Source of the DNA: Dysgonomonas sp. 216
GTDB taxonomy: Bacteria > Bacteroidota > Bacteroidia > Bacteroidales > Dysgonomonadaceae
DNA length: 64,000 nt
Direction: 5' to 3'
NCBI RefSeq assembly: GCF_010501065.1
Contig: NZ_QVMM01000001.1
Coordinates: 173,083-237,082 of the forward strand
Part shown: one piece after another, positions 1-9,026 of the stretch
Layout of the letters: each line of letters starts with the position of its first letter
Position numbering within the stretch: the stretch's first letter is position 1
Translations under genes and position numbers: made by a program
Notes under the pieces: generated by a model
The model's database searches: none
Told to the model about the DNA's origin: nothing
Seen by the model: the letters and a program-made list of their open reading frames with translations, nothing else

Positions 1-1320
1 CGATGATGCTCCCGGAGATGCGGGAAGACCTTTTGCTATAACCTTAGCTTTTTTTAGTGCCTGTGGATTGAACACCGGATGCAATAATTCATCAATACGC
101 TGTGGTTCAACCCTTAACATCGCTTCTTTTTCTGTAATAAGCCCTTCTTTCAGCATATCTACAGCAATTTTAACCGCTGCGGTTCCTGTACGTTTTCCGT
201 TACGGGTTTGTAAAAGCCATAATTTACCATCCTGAATAGTGAACTCAAGGTCTTGCATATCCTTGTAATGCAATTCTAATTTCTTCTGAAATGCGTTTAA
301 TTGCCGAAATACTTCGGGCATTAACTCTTCGAGCGAAGGGCCATTCGTTTTTCGGTCTTCTTCCGATATGCCTTGCAGTGCTGCCCAATCTTGCGATCCC
401 TTTTTGGTTATTTGTTGAGGGGTTCTGATGCCCGCTACAACGTCTTCGCCTTGTGCATTAATCAAGTATTCGCCGTTGAATACGTTTTCGCCGGTAGCAG
501 AATCGCGGGTAAAAGCAACACCCGAACCCGAATTATCGTTCATGTTACCAAAAACCATAGCTTGCACGTTTACGGCTGTACCCCATTCTTCGGGGATGTT
601 GTTAAGTTTGCGATAGAATATTGCCCTGTCGTTCATCCAACTTTCGAACACCGCCATTATGGCATTCCAGAGCTGAGTCCATGGATCAGAAGGAAAATCC
701 TGCCCTGTTTTATCTTTTATCGTTTTTTTGAATCTTACGGTTAGCTCTTTCAAGTCGTCAGTTGTAAATTCCGAGTCCATCTTTATGCCTTTTTCCTCTT
801 TTAGTTGCCCAATTATTTCTTCGAAGATATCTTCGTCATCTTTTTCGATGGGGTTTAGCCCCATAACTACATCTCCATACATTTGAATAAATCTGCGATA
901 CGAGTCCCAAGCCAAACGGGCATTTCCGCTGCGGTTAATAATAGCCTTTACGGTATCTTCGTTCATTCCCAAATTAAGAATAGTATCCATCATCCCCGGC
1001 ATAGACGCCCTTGCACCCGATCGAACCGAAACTAACAGGGGATTAGTATTGTCTCCAAATTTAGAATCACCAACAATGTTTTCTGTTTTCTCTATTGCTT
1101 CTTTAACCTCCTTTTCAAGCAATTTTATTGTATTTTCTTTTCCTTGTTTGTAAAAGTCGTTACAAACTTCTGTAGTAATTGTAAATCCCGGCGGAACCGG
1201 AATTTCCAGCAAGCTCATCTCAGCTAAATTAGCTCCTTTCCCACCTAATAATTCTTTCATTGTAGCATTACCTTCGGTGATTTTACCGCCGAAAAAGTAA
1301 ACGTGCTTTCTCTCTTTCAT
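1..1320 (-). CDS. ppdK: Pyruvate, phosphate dikinase (N-terminal part; runs off left edge)
   Basis: PpdK interconverts pyruvate, ATP and phosphate with PEP, AMP and pyrophosphate in the cytoplasm; in anaerobes it often runs in the glycolytic direction. The visible 440 codons start at an ATG at 1320 (MKERKHVYFFGGK) and remain open to position 1. They contain the N-terminal nucleotide-binding domain, with KELLGGKGANLAEM, the PPDK signature SVRSGARASMPGMMDTILNLG, and LWLLQTRNGKRT near its end. The last residues, AKGLPASPGA, lead into the phosphohistidine swivel domain, which lies with the PEP domain outside the window. The family is usually about 880-910 residues, so roughly half is present. The gene is divergent from the patatin gene across a 220-bp gap. 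Glycine-rich loop and SRSGA-type motifs favour PpdK over PEP synthase. Confidence 0.93.
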   Translation of the reverse strand, partial: MKERKHVYFFGGKITEGNATMKELLGGKGANLAEMSLLEIPVPPGFTITTEVCNDFYKQGKENTIKLLEKEVKEAIEKTENIVGDSKFGDNTNPLLVSVRSGARASMPGMMDTILNLGMNEDTVKAIINRSGNARLAWDSYRRFIQMYGDVVMGLNPIEKDDEDIFEEIIGQLKEEKGIKMDSEFTTDDLKELTVRFKKTIKDKTGQDFPSDPWTQLWNAIMAVFESWMNDRAIFYRKLNNIPEEWGTAVNVQAMVFGNMNDNSGSGVAFTRDSATGENVFNGEYLINAQGEDVVAGIRTPQQITKKGSQDWAALQGISEEDRKTNGPSLEELMPEVFRQLNAFQKKLELHYKDMQDLEFTIQDGKLWLLQTRNGKRTGTAAVKIAVDMLKEGLITEKEAMLRVEPQRIDELLHPVFNPQALKKAKVIAKGLPASPGASS

Positions 1321-1507
1321 ATGCTCAAGATTTAGAAGGTTATAATAATAGAACAATAATCACATATATATAGTTTTATATAACTGTTCCTATTAAATTC
1401 AGATAACAACGCCATGCTATCCCAAATATAATAAAAAATTGGAATTAATGTTTTATTATTCTGTGCTTTATTTCGGGTAAAACATTAATATTAGTTTGCA
1501 AAAACCT

Positions 1508-1515
1508 TATCTTTG
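1508..1515 (+). promoter_or_regulatory. Bacteroidota -7 promoter box for patatin gene
   Basis: TATCTTTG matches TAnnTTTG and lies 26 bp before the ATG at 1541. It lies inside the longer reading frame that opens at a TTG at 1496, which argues that translation begins at 1541. No clean TTTG box is seen 19 bp upstream. Confidence 0.55.
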
Positions 1516-1540
1516 CATTAATTGTTATAAAGGTTGTTAT

Positions 1541-2380
1541 ATGGATGAAAAACAGAAACACCCGTTAGGATTGGCATTAAGCGGTGGGGGATCGAAAGGG
1601 TTTGCTCATCTGGGAGTTCTTGCGGCTCTTGACGAAATTGGGCTTAAACCCAATATTATTGCCGGAACCAGTGCCGGAGCATTTGCCGGTGTGTTATATG
1701 CTGACGGACATTCTCCAAAAGATATTTTATCCTTTTTCCAGAAAAAAGCATTTAAAGAATTTGCCGAATTCACGCTTCCACAATCGGGGCTGTTTAAGAC
1801 CGACAGGTTCAAGTCTTTTCTGAAAAAACATCTTCGTGCCCACACATTCGAAGAATTACAAATACCTTTAAGGGTTGCAGCAACCGACATCGAAAACGGA
1901 GTGTCCAAAAACTTCGATAGCGGATCGCTTATTCCTGCTGTTGTTGCGTCATGTTCGTTTCCAATTGTATTTACACCTATCGAAATTGATGGAGTACACT
2001 ATGTAGACGGAGGATTGTTCAAAAATTTTCCTGTGTCGTTAATCCGCAAACAATGCGAAAAAATAATAGGGGTTAATGTTTCGCCTATCACTACACAAAA
2101 ATATAAGAATTCGTTATTTTATATTGCCGAGCGATCGTTTCATTATATTTCGGGAGCAAATGCATTGATAGATCGCAAACTTTGCGATTTGTTGATAGAA
2201 GCTCCAAGTATATCAAAATATCCAATGTTTAGTTTGGATCATTCGTCCGAAATTTATCAATTGGGTTATGAGGCTGCAATGAGTACGTTTGAAAAAAATA
2301 AAGATTTTATAGAAAAGCTTACTAATATATCCCAACCATCACAAGTTATTCAAGAAACAAAAATTAAAAAATCTGTATGA
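1541..2380 (+). CDS. Patatin-like phospholipase (RssA-like serine hydrolase)
   Basis: A 279-residue cytoplasmic or membrane-associated lipid acyl hydrolase of the patatin family. The Ser-Asp dyad is visible: oxyanion loop GGGSKG at residues 15-20, nucleophile elbow GTSAG at 42-46 (Ser44), and DGG with Asp156. No signal peptide or C-terminal barrel is present, so this is the short intracellular RssA/YchK-like type rather than a secreted PlpD type. ATG 1541 is preferred over the in-frame TTG at 1496 because a promoter -7 box lies between them. The stop overlaps the start of the GH13 gene by 4 bp (ATGA), implying translational coupling. The substrate cannot be read from sequence. Confidence 0.9.
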   Translation: MDEKQKHPLGLALSGGGSKGFAHLGVLAALDEIGLKPNIIAGTSAGAFAGVLYADGHSPKDILSFFQKKAFKEFAEFTLPQSGLFKTDRFKSFLKKHLRAHTFEELQIPLRVAATDIENGVSKNFDSGSLIPAVVASCSFPIVFTPIEIDGVHYVDGGLFKNFPVSLIRKQCEKIIGVNVSPITTQKYKNSLFYIAERSFHYISGANALIDRKLCDLLIEAPSISKYPMFSLDHSSEIYQLGYEAAMSTFEKNKDFIEKLTNISQPSQVIQETKIKKSV

Positions 2381-4074
2381 GTATGAAATCAAAATTGTTT
2401 ATTTATCAAATTTTTCCCCGCCTTTTTGGTAATACAAAAAGTGTGAATAAGGAAAATGGAAGTCTTGAGGAAAACGGTGTTGGTAAATTTTCATCTATAT
2501 CGAGCAAAGCTTTATCTGAAATAAAAAAAATGGGATTTACCCATATTTGGTTTACAGGCATTATTGAGCATGCATCGAAAACAGATTACACCAGGTATGG
2601 CATACAAAAAGATAATCCCGAAGTTGTGAAAGGCAATGCAGGTTCGCCCTACGCTATACGCGATTATTATGACGTATGCCCCGATCTTGCTGATGATGTG
2701 GCGAACAGGATGTTTGAGTTTGAAGAACTAATAGCACGCACGCATAGAGCGGGAATGAAAGTAATTATCGATTTTGTGCCTAATCATGTTGCCCGTCAGT
2801 ATCACTCCGACGCTAAACCCCGAAAGATAAAAGATTTGGGATGTGAAGATGATAACACACAAGGGTTTGCTCCCGACAATAATTTTTATTATTTACCGGG
2901 ACAAAATCTTGAATTGCAATTCGAAACATCGCAGGGAGAAAATGCATATATCGAATATCCTGCAAAAGTAACCGGAAACGACAAATTTGATAACAAACCA
3001 ACACTTGACGACTGGTACGAAACCGTTAAGTTGAATTATGGCGTTAATTATTGGGATAACCGTGCTAAGTTTTTCACGGCAGAACCCGACACATGGCACA
3101 AAATGAAAGAAATTCTTTTGTATTGGGCATCGAAAGGGGTTGATGGGTTCAGGTGCGATATGGCAGAGATGGTTCCTGTTGAGTTCTGGAACTGGGTTAT
3201 TAACGAAGTTAAGAGCAAGTATAAATCGATAGTATTTGTTGCCGAAGTTTATAATCCGGCCGAGTACGGAAGCTATACTTATACCGGTAAATTTGACTAC
3301 CTGTACGACAAAGTAGGCCTTTATGATGCCATAAAAAGTATTACATGTGGCGAACGCCCAGCATCGGATATTACATTTTGCTGGCAAAAGCTGGAAGAAC
3401 TACAACCACGTATGCTCAATTTTATGGAGAACCATGATGAGCAACGCATTGCTTCCGATTTTTTTGCCGGGAATGCCTTTAAGGCTATACCGGGAATGAT
3501 TGTATCGGTTACAATGAATACTAATCCGGTACTCATTTATTCGGGACAGGAGTTAGGCGAACGAGGAATGGATAAAGAAGGCTTTAGCGGTGTAGACGGA
3601 CGAACTTCTATTTACGATTACTGGTCGGTTGATTCGCTCCGCAAATGGTACAACAATGGAAATTTCGGGAACGAACAACTTTCACCCGAACAGATAGAAC
3701 TTCGAAAATTTTATATAAAGCTACTTACTCTGTCGAATGATGAAAGTGCCATTTATAAGGGAAACTTTTTCGATTTGATGTATGCGAATTATGAAAATCC
3801 ACGATTCGACCCAACAAAACAGTTTACTTACCTAAGAGCCTACAAGAAGGAACTTATATTAATTGTGGTAAACTTTGGCGACAAGGATGCAGATGTTACG
3901 ATTAATATTCCGGATCTAGCTTTCGATTACCTAAAAATAAAAGGAGGCGATTATGTTTCGGCAAAGGATCTGCTTGGAGGAAGGAGTATTTCATTAAAGA
4001 AGGGACTGGGAAGTAAATTTGATGCAAAATTGAGTGCTTTTTCGGGCAAGATTATTAAATTTTCGACAAAATAG
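2377..4074 (+). CDS. GH13 alpha-amylase family glycosidase, cytoplasmic
   Basis: A 565-residue (beta/alpha)8 glycosidase acting on alpha-glucosidic bonds. All four GH13 regions are visible: DFVPNH (region I), GFRCDMAE with nucleophile Asp261, the acid/base Glu290 in FVAEVY, and ENHDEQR with Asp354 (region IV). A C-terminal beta domain follows from about residue 480. There is no signal peptide, so it should act on intracellular glycogen or imported maltodextrin. A second start (Met3) is equally possible. It overlaps the patatin gene by 4 bp. The exact specificity (amylase, debranching, trehalose-related) is not determinable from these motifs. Confidence 0.9.
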   Translation: MSMKSKLFIYQIFPRLFGNTKSVNKENGSLEENGVGKFSSISSKALSEIKKMGFTHIWFTGIIEHASKTDYTRYGIQKDNPEVVKGNAGSPYAIRDYYDVCPDLADDVANRMFEFEELIARTHRAGMKVIIDFVPNHVARQYHSDAKPRKIKDLGCEDDNTQGFAPDNNFYYLPGQNLELQFETSQGENAYIEYPAKVTGNDKFDNKPTLDDWYETVKLNYGVNYWDNRAKFFTAEPDTWHKMKEILLYWASKGVDGFRCDMAEMVPVEFWNWVINEVKSKYKSIVFVAEVYNPAEYGSYTYTGKFDYLYDKVGLYDAIKSITCGERPASDITFCWQKLEELQPRMLNFMENHDEQRIASDFFAGNAFKAIPGMIVSVTMNTNPVLIYSGQELGERGMDKEGFSGVDGRTSIYDYWSVDSLRKWYNNGNFGNEQLSPEQIELRKFYIKLLTLSNDESAIYKGNFFDLMYANYENPRFDPTKQFTYLRAYKKELILIVVNFGDKDADVTINIPDLAFDYLKIKGGDYVSAKDLLGGRSISLKKGLGSKFDAKLSAFSGKIIKFSTK

Positions 4075-4095
4075 AATCTTTTGAATAATTGTTTG

Positions 4096-4103
4096 TAATT
4101 TTG
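4096..4103 (+). promoter_or_regulatory. -7 promoter box for prs
   Basis: TAATTTTG matches TAnnTTTG, 40 bp before the prs ATG in the 69-bp gap after the GH13 stop. The upstream TTTG element is not well placed. Confidence 0.45.
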
Positions 4104-4143
4104 CGGATAATCTAACAACAACATTTATAAAAAAAGGAAGACA

Positions 4144-5079
4144 ATGGAACAAGTACCCTTCAAAATTTTTTCGGGAACCAAATCGCGATATTTGGCCGAG
4201 AAAATTTGTGACAACCTGGGTTGTACACTCGGGAATATGATAATAGAACGTTTTGCTGACGGAGAATTTTCAGTATCGTACGAGGAATCGATACGTGGAT
4301 GCCAAGTATTTTTGGTTCAGTCTACGTTTCCCAGTTCCGACAATTTACTGGAACTTCTATTAATGATTGATGCCGCCAAAAGAGCATCGGCACGTTCCAT
4401 TGTAGCTGTTATTCCTTATTTTGGATGGGCAAGACAAGACCGCAAAGATAAGCCAAGGGTTTCGATAGGAGCAAAACTTATAGCCGACATGTTATCAGCG
4501 GCAGGGATAAACCGATTAATAACTATGGATTTGCATGCCGATCAAATTCAAGGCTTCTTCGATGTTCCGGTAGATCACCTTTATGCTTCGGCAATTTTCA
4601 CTGATTATATTAAGAATCTGGACAGAGATAATCTGGTTATTGCGACACCAGACGTTGGTGGTACTAAAAGAGCAAGCTCTTACGCTAAATATTTCGGTAT
4701 ACCGATGGTTATTTGTTATAAACTGCGTAAAAAAGCAAACGAGATATCCGAAATGCAAATAATTGGAGACGTTGAAGGCATGGACGTGCTTTTGGTTGAC
4801 GATATTGTTGATACTGCAGGAACTATAACAAAGGCTGCCGATTTAATGACAAGCCATGGTGCACGCTCGGTGCGCGCTATAGCCAGCCATGCAGTGATGT
4901 CTGATCCGGCTTCGGCACGTGTCGATCAATCGAGTTTAGCTGAAATTTTGTTTACAGATAGTATTCCGTACACAAAAAAATGCGAAAAGGTTACAATTCT
5001 TTCTGTTGCCGGAGTATTTGCCGATGCAATCAAACGAGTTTGCCTGAACGAATCAATAAGCTCTCTTTATGTACTTTAA
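4144..5079 (+). CDS. prs: Ribose-phosphate pyrophosphokinase (PRPP synthetase)
   Basis: Transfers the beta,gamma-diphosphate of ATP to C1 of ribose 5-phosphate, making PRPP for purine, pyrimidine, NAD, His and Trp synthesis. At 311 residues it has the usual length. Visible class I motifs are RFADGEFSV near the N-terminus, WARQDRKDKPR (ATP-binding loop), DLHADQIQGFFDVPVDHL, TPDVGGTKRA and the PRPP-binding loop LLVDDIVDTAGTI. It is probably monocistronic: its own -7 box lies upstream and a strong intrinsic terminator follows 31 bp after the stop. Confidence 0.97.
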   Translation: MEQVPFKIFSGTKSRYLAEKICDNLGCTLGNMIIERFADGEFSVSYEESIRGCQVFLVQSTFPSSDNLLELLLMIDAAKRASARSIVAVIPYFGWARQDRKDKPRVSIGAKLIADMLSAAGINRLITMDLHADQIQGFFDVPVDHLYASAIFTDYIKNLDRDNLVIATPDVGGTKRASSYAKYFGIPMVICYKLRKKANEISEMQIIGDVEGMDVLLVDDIVDTAGTITKAADLMTSHGARSVRAIASHAVMSDPASARVDQSSLAEILFTDSIPYTKKCEKVTILSVAGVFADAIKRVCLNESISSLYVL

Positions 5080-5110
5080 ATAGACAATTGTTCATAACAT
5101 AAATATATAA

Positions 5111-5144
5111 AACGAGAGGTTGCTTCTGTAACTTCTCGTTTTTA
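5111..5144 (+). terminator. Intrinsic terminator after prs
   Basis: An 11-bp stem (arms 5111-5121 and 5130-5140, one G-T pair) with an 8-nt loop, followed directly by a T-run. It ends the prs transcript. Confidence 0.8.
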
Positions 5145-5176
5145 TTATCAGTATACATAAAAAAACAACTTGGCGT

Positions 5177-5207
5177 TTTGAATATTCGCCAAATAAGAAT
5201 ACTTTTG
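5177..5207 (+). promoter_or_regulatory. Complete Bacteroidota promoter for psd-pssA
   Basis: TTTG at 5177-5180 and TACTTTTG at 5200-5207 are separated by exactly 19 bp, matching the Bacteroidota TTTG-N19-TAnnTTTG consensus. It lies 25 bp upstream of the psd GTG start. Confidence 0.75.
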
Positions 5208-5232
5208 TAGGCTAATGTAACTTAAATAAGCT

Positions 5233-5919
5233 GTGTCAATACGTAAAATGAAAGTTCATCACGAAGGACGTGGAATTTTAATAACACTATTTCTGGCCTT
5301 AGCTGCGATAAATGCAGGGTTGTTTTTTTCGTTCAAGAAATGCACCCTAACTTATGTTGTACTGGTCGTATCTTCAATACTTTTTTTATTGGTATTAAAT
5401 TTCTTCCGTAGTCCGCATCGTCGGTTTAATGGAAATCACGAAGATTCGGTTGTAGCCCCGGCCGATGGTAAAATTGTAGCTATAGAAGAAGTATTCGAAC
5501 CCGAGTATTTTAAAGAAAAACGCTTGTTGGTTTCGGTATTTATGTCGGTATTTAATGTCCATGCCAATTGGTATCCCGTAAGCGGTGTTGTGAAAATGAA
5601 TAAACATCACAATGGACGCTTTGTTGCTGCATGGTTGCCTAAATCGAGTACCGAAAATGAACGATCTACTGTCGTTATAGAGCGGGTCAATGGAACAGAG
5701 GTGTTGGTAAGACAAATAGCAGGAGCTATGGCTCGACGTATAGTAACTTACCCCGAGATAGGAGATGAAGCACATATTGATGAGCATTTCGGTTTTATAA
5801 AATTTGGTTCTCGTGTAGATGTATATTTGCCCATAGGTACTAAAATATTGGTCGAGATGGATCAAAAAGTAACAGGCAATCAAACGTTAATTGCCGAATT
5901 ACCAATAGATAAAGCTTAA
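5233..5919 (+). CDS. psd: Phosphatidylserine decarboxylase
   Basis: Membrane-associated pyruvoyl enzyme converting phosphatidylserine to phosphatidylethanolamine. This is the short form (228 residues) common in Bacteroidota. Two hydrophobic segments lie at about residues 14-32 and 36-55, followed by the catalytic domain with ADGKIV and SVFNVHANW. The self-cleavage site is FGSR (Gly192/Ser193), which would generate the pyruvoyl prosthetic group on the small alpha chain. The start could be GTG 5233 ([12 protein letters not shown]) or ATG 5248; the GTG was kept because the N-terminal basic stretch before HxEG is usual in the family. It is followed 5 bp later by pssA, the preceding pathway step. 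Confidence 0.93.
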   Translation: MSIRKMKVHHEGRGILITLFLALAAINAGLFFSFKKCTLTYVVLVVSSILFLLVLNFFRSPHRRFNGNHEDSVVAPADGKIVAIEEVFEPEYFKEKRLLVSVFMSVFNVHANWYPVSGVVKMNKHHNGRFVAAWLPKSSTENERSTVVIERVNGTEVLVRQIAGAMARRIVTYPEIGDEAHIDEHFGFIKFGSRVDVYLPIGTKILVEMDQKVTGNQTLIAELPIDKA

Positions 5920-5924
5920 AAAAG

Positions 5925-6635
5925 ATGAAAAAGCATATTCCCAATTTATTAACTTCGCTCAATCTGTATTCGGGCTGTATAGCTTGTGTTATGGCTTTTC
6001 AGGGCGAATATTTTTGGGTAGTGTTTTTTATTATACTTTCGGCTATATTCGATTTTTTCGATGGATTTGCAGCTCGTTGGCTAAAAGCTTATTCGCCAAT
6101 AGGTAAAGAACTCGATTCTTTGGCCGATATGGTAAGTTTCGGAGTAGCTCCCAGCCTTATGGTATTTAATTATTTATCGCGCTACGCAGCCGATTTAACA
6201 CCATTGACAGTCATCAATCCATACATTCCTTATATTGCGTTTATCCTTGCGGTTTTTTCGGCTCTTCGGTTAGCTAAATTCAATGTCGACGAGAGGCAGA
6301 CGACTTCTTTCATCGGCCTGAATACCCCTTCCAATGCTCTGTTCTGGATTAGTTTTATATATGGAATACAAGGCTCAGAGGTGTTATCCCCTACAATTAT
6401 GGGATATCTTATTATAGCTTTAATATTTGTTTTCTCGTTCCTGATGATTGCTGAAATACCAATGTTCTCGCTTAAGACAAAAGGCTTTGGCATAAAGGGA
6501 AATGAACTAAGATATCTTTTAATTGTTTTTATTGTAGCAGCGACTATACTTTTAGGTATTTTGGGTATTACCTTGGGGGTATTGTTTTATATTGCAATAT
6601 CAATATTTTCGTCTGTTATTAAAACAGATAAATAG
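5925..6635 (+). CDS. pssA: CDP-diacylglycerol--serine O-phosphatidyltransferase
   Basis: Integral membrane enzyme that joins CDP-diacylglycerol and L-serine to give phosphatidylserine, the substrate of the adjacent decarboxylase. The 236-residue protein carries the complete CDP-alcohol phosphotransferase signature DG-x2-AR-x8-G-x3-D-x3-D (Asp46, Gly47, Ala50, Arg51, Gly60, Asp64, Asp68) and about six to eight hydrophobic helices. Pairing with psd is the normal phosphatidylethanolamine arrangement in Bacteroidota. The start is an ATG 5 bp after the psd stop. Confidence 0.95.
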   Translation: MKKHIPNLLTSLNLYSGCIACVMAFQGEYFWVVFFIILSAIFDFFDGFAARWLKAYSPIGKELDSLADMVSFGVAPSLMVFNYLSRYAADLTPLTVINPYIPYIAFILAVFSALRLAKFNVDERQTTSFIGLNTPSNALFWISFIYGIQGSEVLSPTIMGYLIIALIFVFSFLMIAEIPMFSLKTKGFGIKGNELRYLLIVFIVAATILLGILGITLGVLFYIAISIFSSVIKTDK

Positions 6636-6665
6636 TAGGTTATTTATTAAATATAAGGTTTTGAT

Positions 6666-6914
6666 ATGTCTTTTCTAATATATTTAGTTTTATTCATATT
6701 AGCAATTGTCCTTATCCCTGTGCTTTTATTAGGATTACCGTTGATACGCTTATATTTGAAGGCACGCTACGGAAAAGGAGGAAACATGTTTAATACTTCG
6801 AACAGTAAACAATCGTCTCGACAAAATACTACAAATACAAATTCTGCAGCAAACAAGAAAAAGGTTTTCGGCAAGGATGAAGGCGAATATGTTGAGTTTG
6901 AAGAAATAGAATAG
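6666..6914 (+). CDS. Small single-pass membrane protein, DUF4834-like
   Basis: An 82-residue protein with one N-terminal hydrophobic helix (about residues 3-28) followed by a basic RLYLKARYGKGG stretch, a Ser/Asn/Thr-rich linker and an acidic end (EYVEFEEIE). It lies 30 bp after pssA, apparently the third gene of the phospholipid operon. Layout and length fit the Bacteroidota-specific DUF4834 family, recalled from memory. The function is unknown. The conserved neighbourhood suggests a role near phospholipid enzymes, which is inference. Confidence 0.7.
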   Translation: MSFLIYLVLFILAIVLIPVLLLGLPLIRLYLKARYGKGGNMFNTSNSKQSSRQNTTNTNSAANKKKVFGKDEGEYVEFEEIE

Positions 6915-7041
6915 AATCAACATTATACGCTTTGCTTATTGTTTTAACATGTACTTCTTAATATTTACACGAAGTAAGCATGAAGCATATTTTCTGTTTA
7001 TAAAAAAGATAGACTTATTTTTGGGGGAGGGAGGACAAAAA

Positions 7042-7071
7042 AAAAAGAGACTTAGAATTTAGCCTCTTTTT
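7042..7071. terminator. Bidirectional terminator
   Basis: An 8-bp A/T-flanked stem with a GAG/CTC core (arms 7042-7049 and 7064-7071) and a further CT/AG pair after one mismatch. The left arm is A-rich and the right arm T-rich, so it can terminate both the pssA operon and the convergent DUF4468 gene. A second small hairpin (TAGACG / CGTCTA, 7076-7093) follows. The rest of 6915-7202 holds nothing recognisable. Confidence 0.65.
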
Positions 7072-7202
7072 ATACTAGACGAAAATCCGTCTATTTATCT
7101 TCTTATCTAGTTTACCTTAACTACGCCCCTATCATATCATTAGCCATCCCCATACTCTAAAAATAACAAATACTACAATAACTATCTCTATAGTATTTAG
7201 TA

Positions 7203-7775
7203 TTAATTTTGTTCCAATGTTTTTTGCAAACTATCGATTAAATCGTTGAGGAAATACAAGGTACTCTTTTTTGTATTCAGACGGGTTTCGCTGTTTTCGT
7301 CACTTAAAGCAAGAGCTTCGTTAGTTATCAAGGATTCGGCATCAATATTTTTCCCCAACGAGTTAGTATTTCGCTTCTGTTGGTTTTGGTATAATATGCT
7401 TGTAACCTCAACGATGCACAAATTCTCCAAGAAATATGCTTCTAAACGATATCTCATTACCATTCTTTCTTTTATGCCATGACTGTTTTCGGGTAAAACA
7501 AGCTCTATTCTCGACTTTGCGTTTATCAACTTTTTAGCATCATCGCTATGCATACTAGCGTTAAAAAGATCTTTCGCAAAATTTACTTTAGTCCATTTTT
7601 TAAGTTGCTTATATGCCTCCTCTTGTGTTTTGTTTTTAATATTGATTTCTTTAATAAAAACAACCTTATTATTCACTTTAAAAACATCAGTAAAGGCCTC
7701 GTCTGTTTTTGTTATCTGCGCAAACGATAATGCGGGAAACAAAACTAGTAATGCTACGAAAATATTTTTCATCAT
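7203..7775 (-). CDS. Secreted DUF4468-like protein
   Basis: A 190-residue protein with a clear signal peptide (MKNIFVALLVLFPALSFAQ) and cleavage after AQ, so periplasmic or outer-membrane facing. The mature part (KVNNKVVFIKEINIKNKT, then AYKQLKKWTKVNF) matches the alpha/beta pattern of the DUF4468 domain found in Bacteroidota, assigned from memory of the family. The C-terminal third is Asn/Ser/Glu-rich and possibly helical. Two adjacent Met codons (7775 and 7772) are possible starts. Function is unknown. It is downstream of the ddl/acyltransferase operon but separated by 92 bp. Confidence 0.65.
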   Translation of the reverse strand: MMKNIFVALLVLFPALSFAQITKTDEAFTDVFKVNNKVVFIKEINIKNKTQEEAYKQLKKWTKVNFAKDLFNASMHSDDAKKLINAKSRIELVLPENSHGIKERMVMRYRLEAYFLENLCIVEVTSILYQNQQKRNTNSLGKNIDAESLITNEALALSDENSETRLNTKKSTLYFLNDLIDSLQKTLEQN

Positions 7776-7867
7776 AACTTCTAAGGTATCAAATGGTAAA
7801 TTTAACAGAAAGTAATAATTATGCTATTTCACAAAACTACAAAAATGTTTCCTTTTTGCCACTTTTT

Positions 7868-9022
7868 TCAGGCTTCTTCTAGAGCTACAAGCTTATTTTT
7901 TAACGTATTTGAATACATTTCAAGCATTTTCGTCCATAAAAAATCACAATCTTTGTTTGGTATTCTTACCTTATCGATTTGCTTATTTAGGTATGCTTTA
8001 AAATCTTCGACCTGTTGTGTAGTATATTTATCGGTAAAACGAGTCGCACTTTCCAGTAAATCAAAAGCAATATAATTACATGGAAATATTTTATAATTCG
8101 AATGTATTTCTTTATCCACACAACGGGCAACAGCTCCAACCTGCGCTTTGCGCTCAATATCTTTAATAGGATCAAGTCTATCGCCAATAGGGTCACCGAA
8201 TTGGAAGAAGATATTTCCTTTGAATCCAAGCAAACCGGTCTCCATATTAACAAGATCGTCTTTTTGCGTTTTTTTATACTCCGGATTATCCCGTTTCAAC
8301 TGAAATTCTTGAGCTTTCAGGAAATCACAAGGGTCGTATTCGTACGAAATAGAAAGCGGAAGTATATTCAGTTCCTTTATATTATCGATAAACGCTCCCC
8401 CCTCGGGTGCTAATGCAAGCATTTTCAACAAACTCTCTTGAGTCCTGTCATTCGAGTCCTTTGCCCTACCCTCTCGTTGAGCAAGCCATATCGATTCTTT
8501 TTTGTACGACTGTGCATAATGGATATACTCCGATAAATGTTTCGATACTTCGAGCATCTGCCTTACCGAAACTCCTCGCTGAACTACAAAACTTTTGTTA
8601 AGACGTACTAGTTTTTTTATCCACGGATAAACAAACAGGTTGTCTCCAATGGCAATTTCGGTAGTATTATACCCATGCTGATGCAACAATATATTTAACA
8701 ATCCGGCATCGAGTATTATATCCCTGTGGTTCGATAAAAAAAGGTATTGTTTATCTTTATCTACTTTTTCTAAGCCCCCGCAGTCGATAGACGACGCTGT
8801 TTTCATCGCCACTGCCCAAATAAATGGAGATATCATATTGGCTTGAAATTCGAATTTCGTTCTGTATTTCGAAATTTCAGCGGTAAAATCGTCCCAACTC
8901 ATACCCGCCGGTAAAATATATTTAGCGGCATGCATAAAACCTTCGTCAACAAGTAATTCCTGTATTGTATCAGCTACTTCATCGTCTAATACCGGAGCTA
9001 TATCATCAAACTTAGAGTTCAT
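7868..9022 (-). CDS. Lysophospholipid/glycerol acyltransferase (PlsC superfamily)
   Basis: A 384-residue acyltransferase with no signal peptide. The superfamily blocks are visible: SNHRDIILD near residue 97 (motif I), WLAQREGRAKD (EGTR-like motif III) and the Pro-containing LPLSISYEYDPCD (motif IV). The catalytic motif reads His99-x5-Asp105 instead of the usual Hx4D, with another Asp at 101. It is longer than a plain PlsC (about 240 residues), with about 70 extra N-terminal and 100 extra C-terminal residues. It is the last gene of the PASTA-rluD-ddl operon, 4 bp after ddl. It probably transfers acyl chains in lipid synthesis; the substrate is not known. Confidence 0.8.
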   Translation of the reverse strand: MNSKFDDIAPVLDDEVADTIQELLVDEGFMHAAKYILPAGMSWDDFTAEISKYRTKFEFQANMISPFIWAVAMKTASSIDCGGLEKVDKDKQYLFLSNHRDIILDAGLLNILLHQHGYNTTEIAIGDNLFVYPWIKKLVRLNKSFVVQRGVSVRQMLEVSKHLSEYIHYAQSYKKESIWLAQREGRAKDSNDRTQESLLKMLALAPEGGAFIDNIKELNILPLSISYEYDPCDFLKAQEFQLKRDNPEYKKTQKDDLVNMETGLLGFKGNIFFQFGDPIGDRLDPIKDIERKAQVGAVARCVDKEIHSNYKIFPCNYIAFDLLESATRFTDKYTTQQVEDFKAYLNKQIDKVRIPNKDCDFLWTKMLEMYSNTLKNKLVALEEA

Positions 9023-9026
9023 AACT

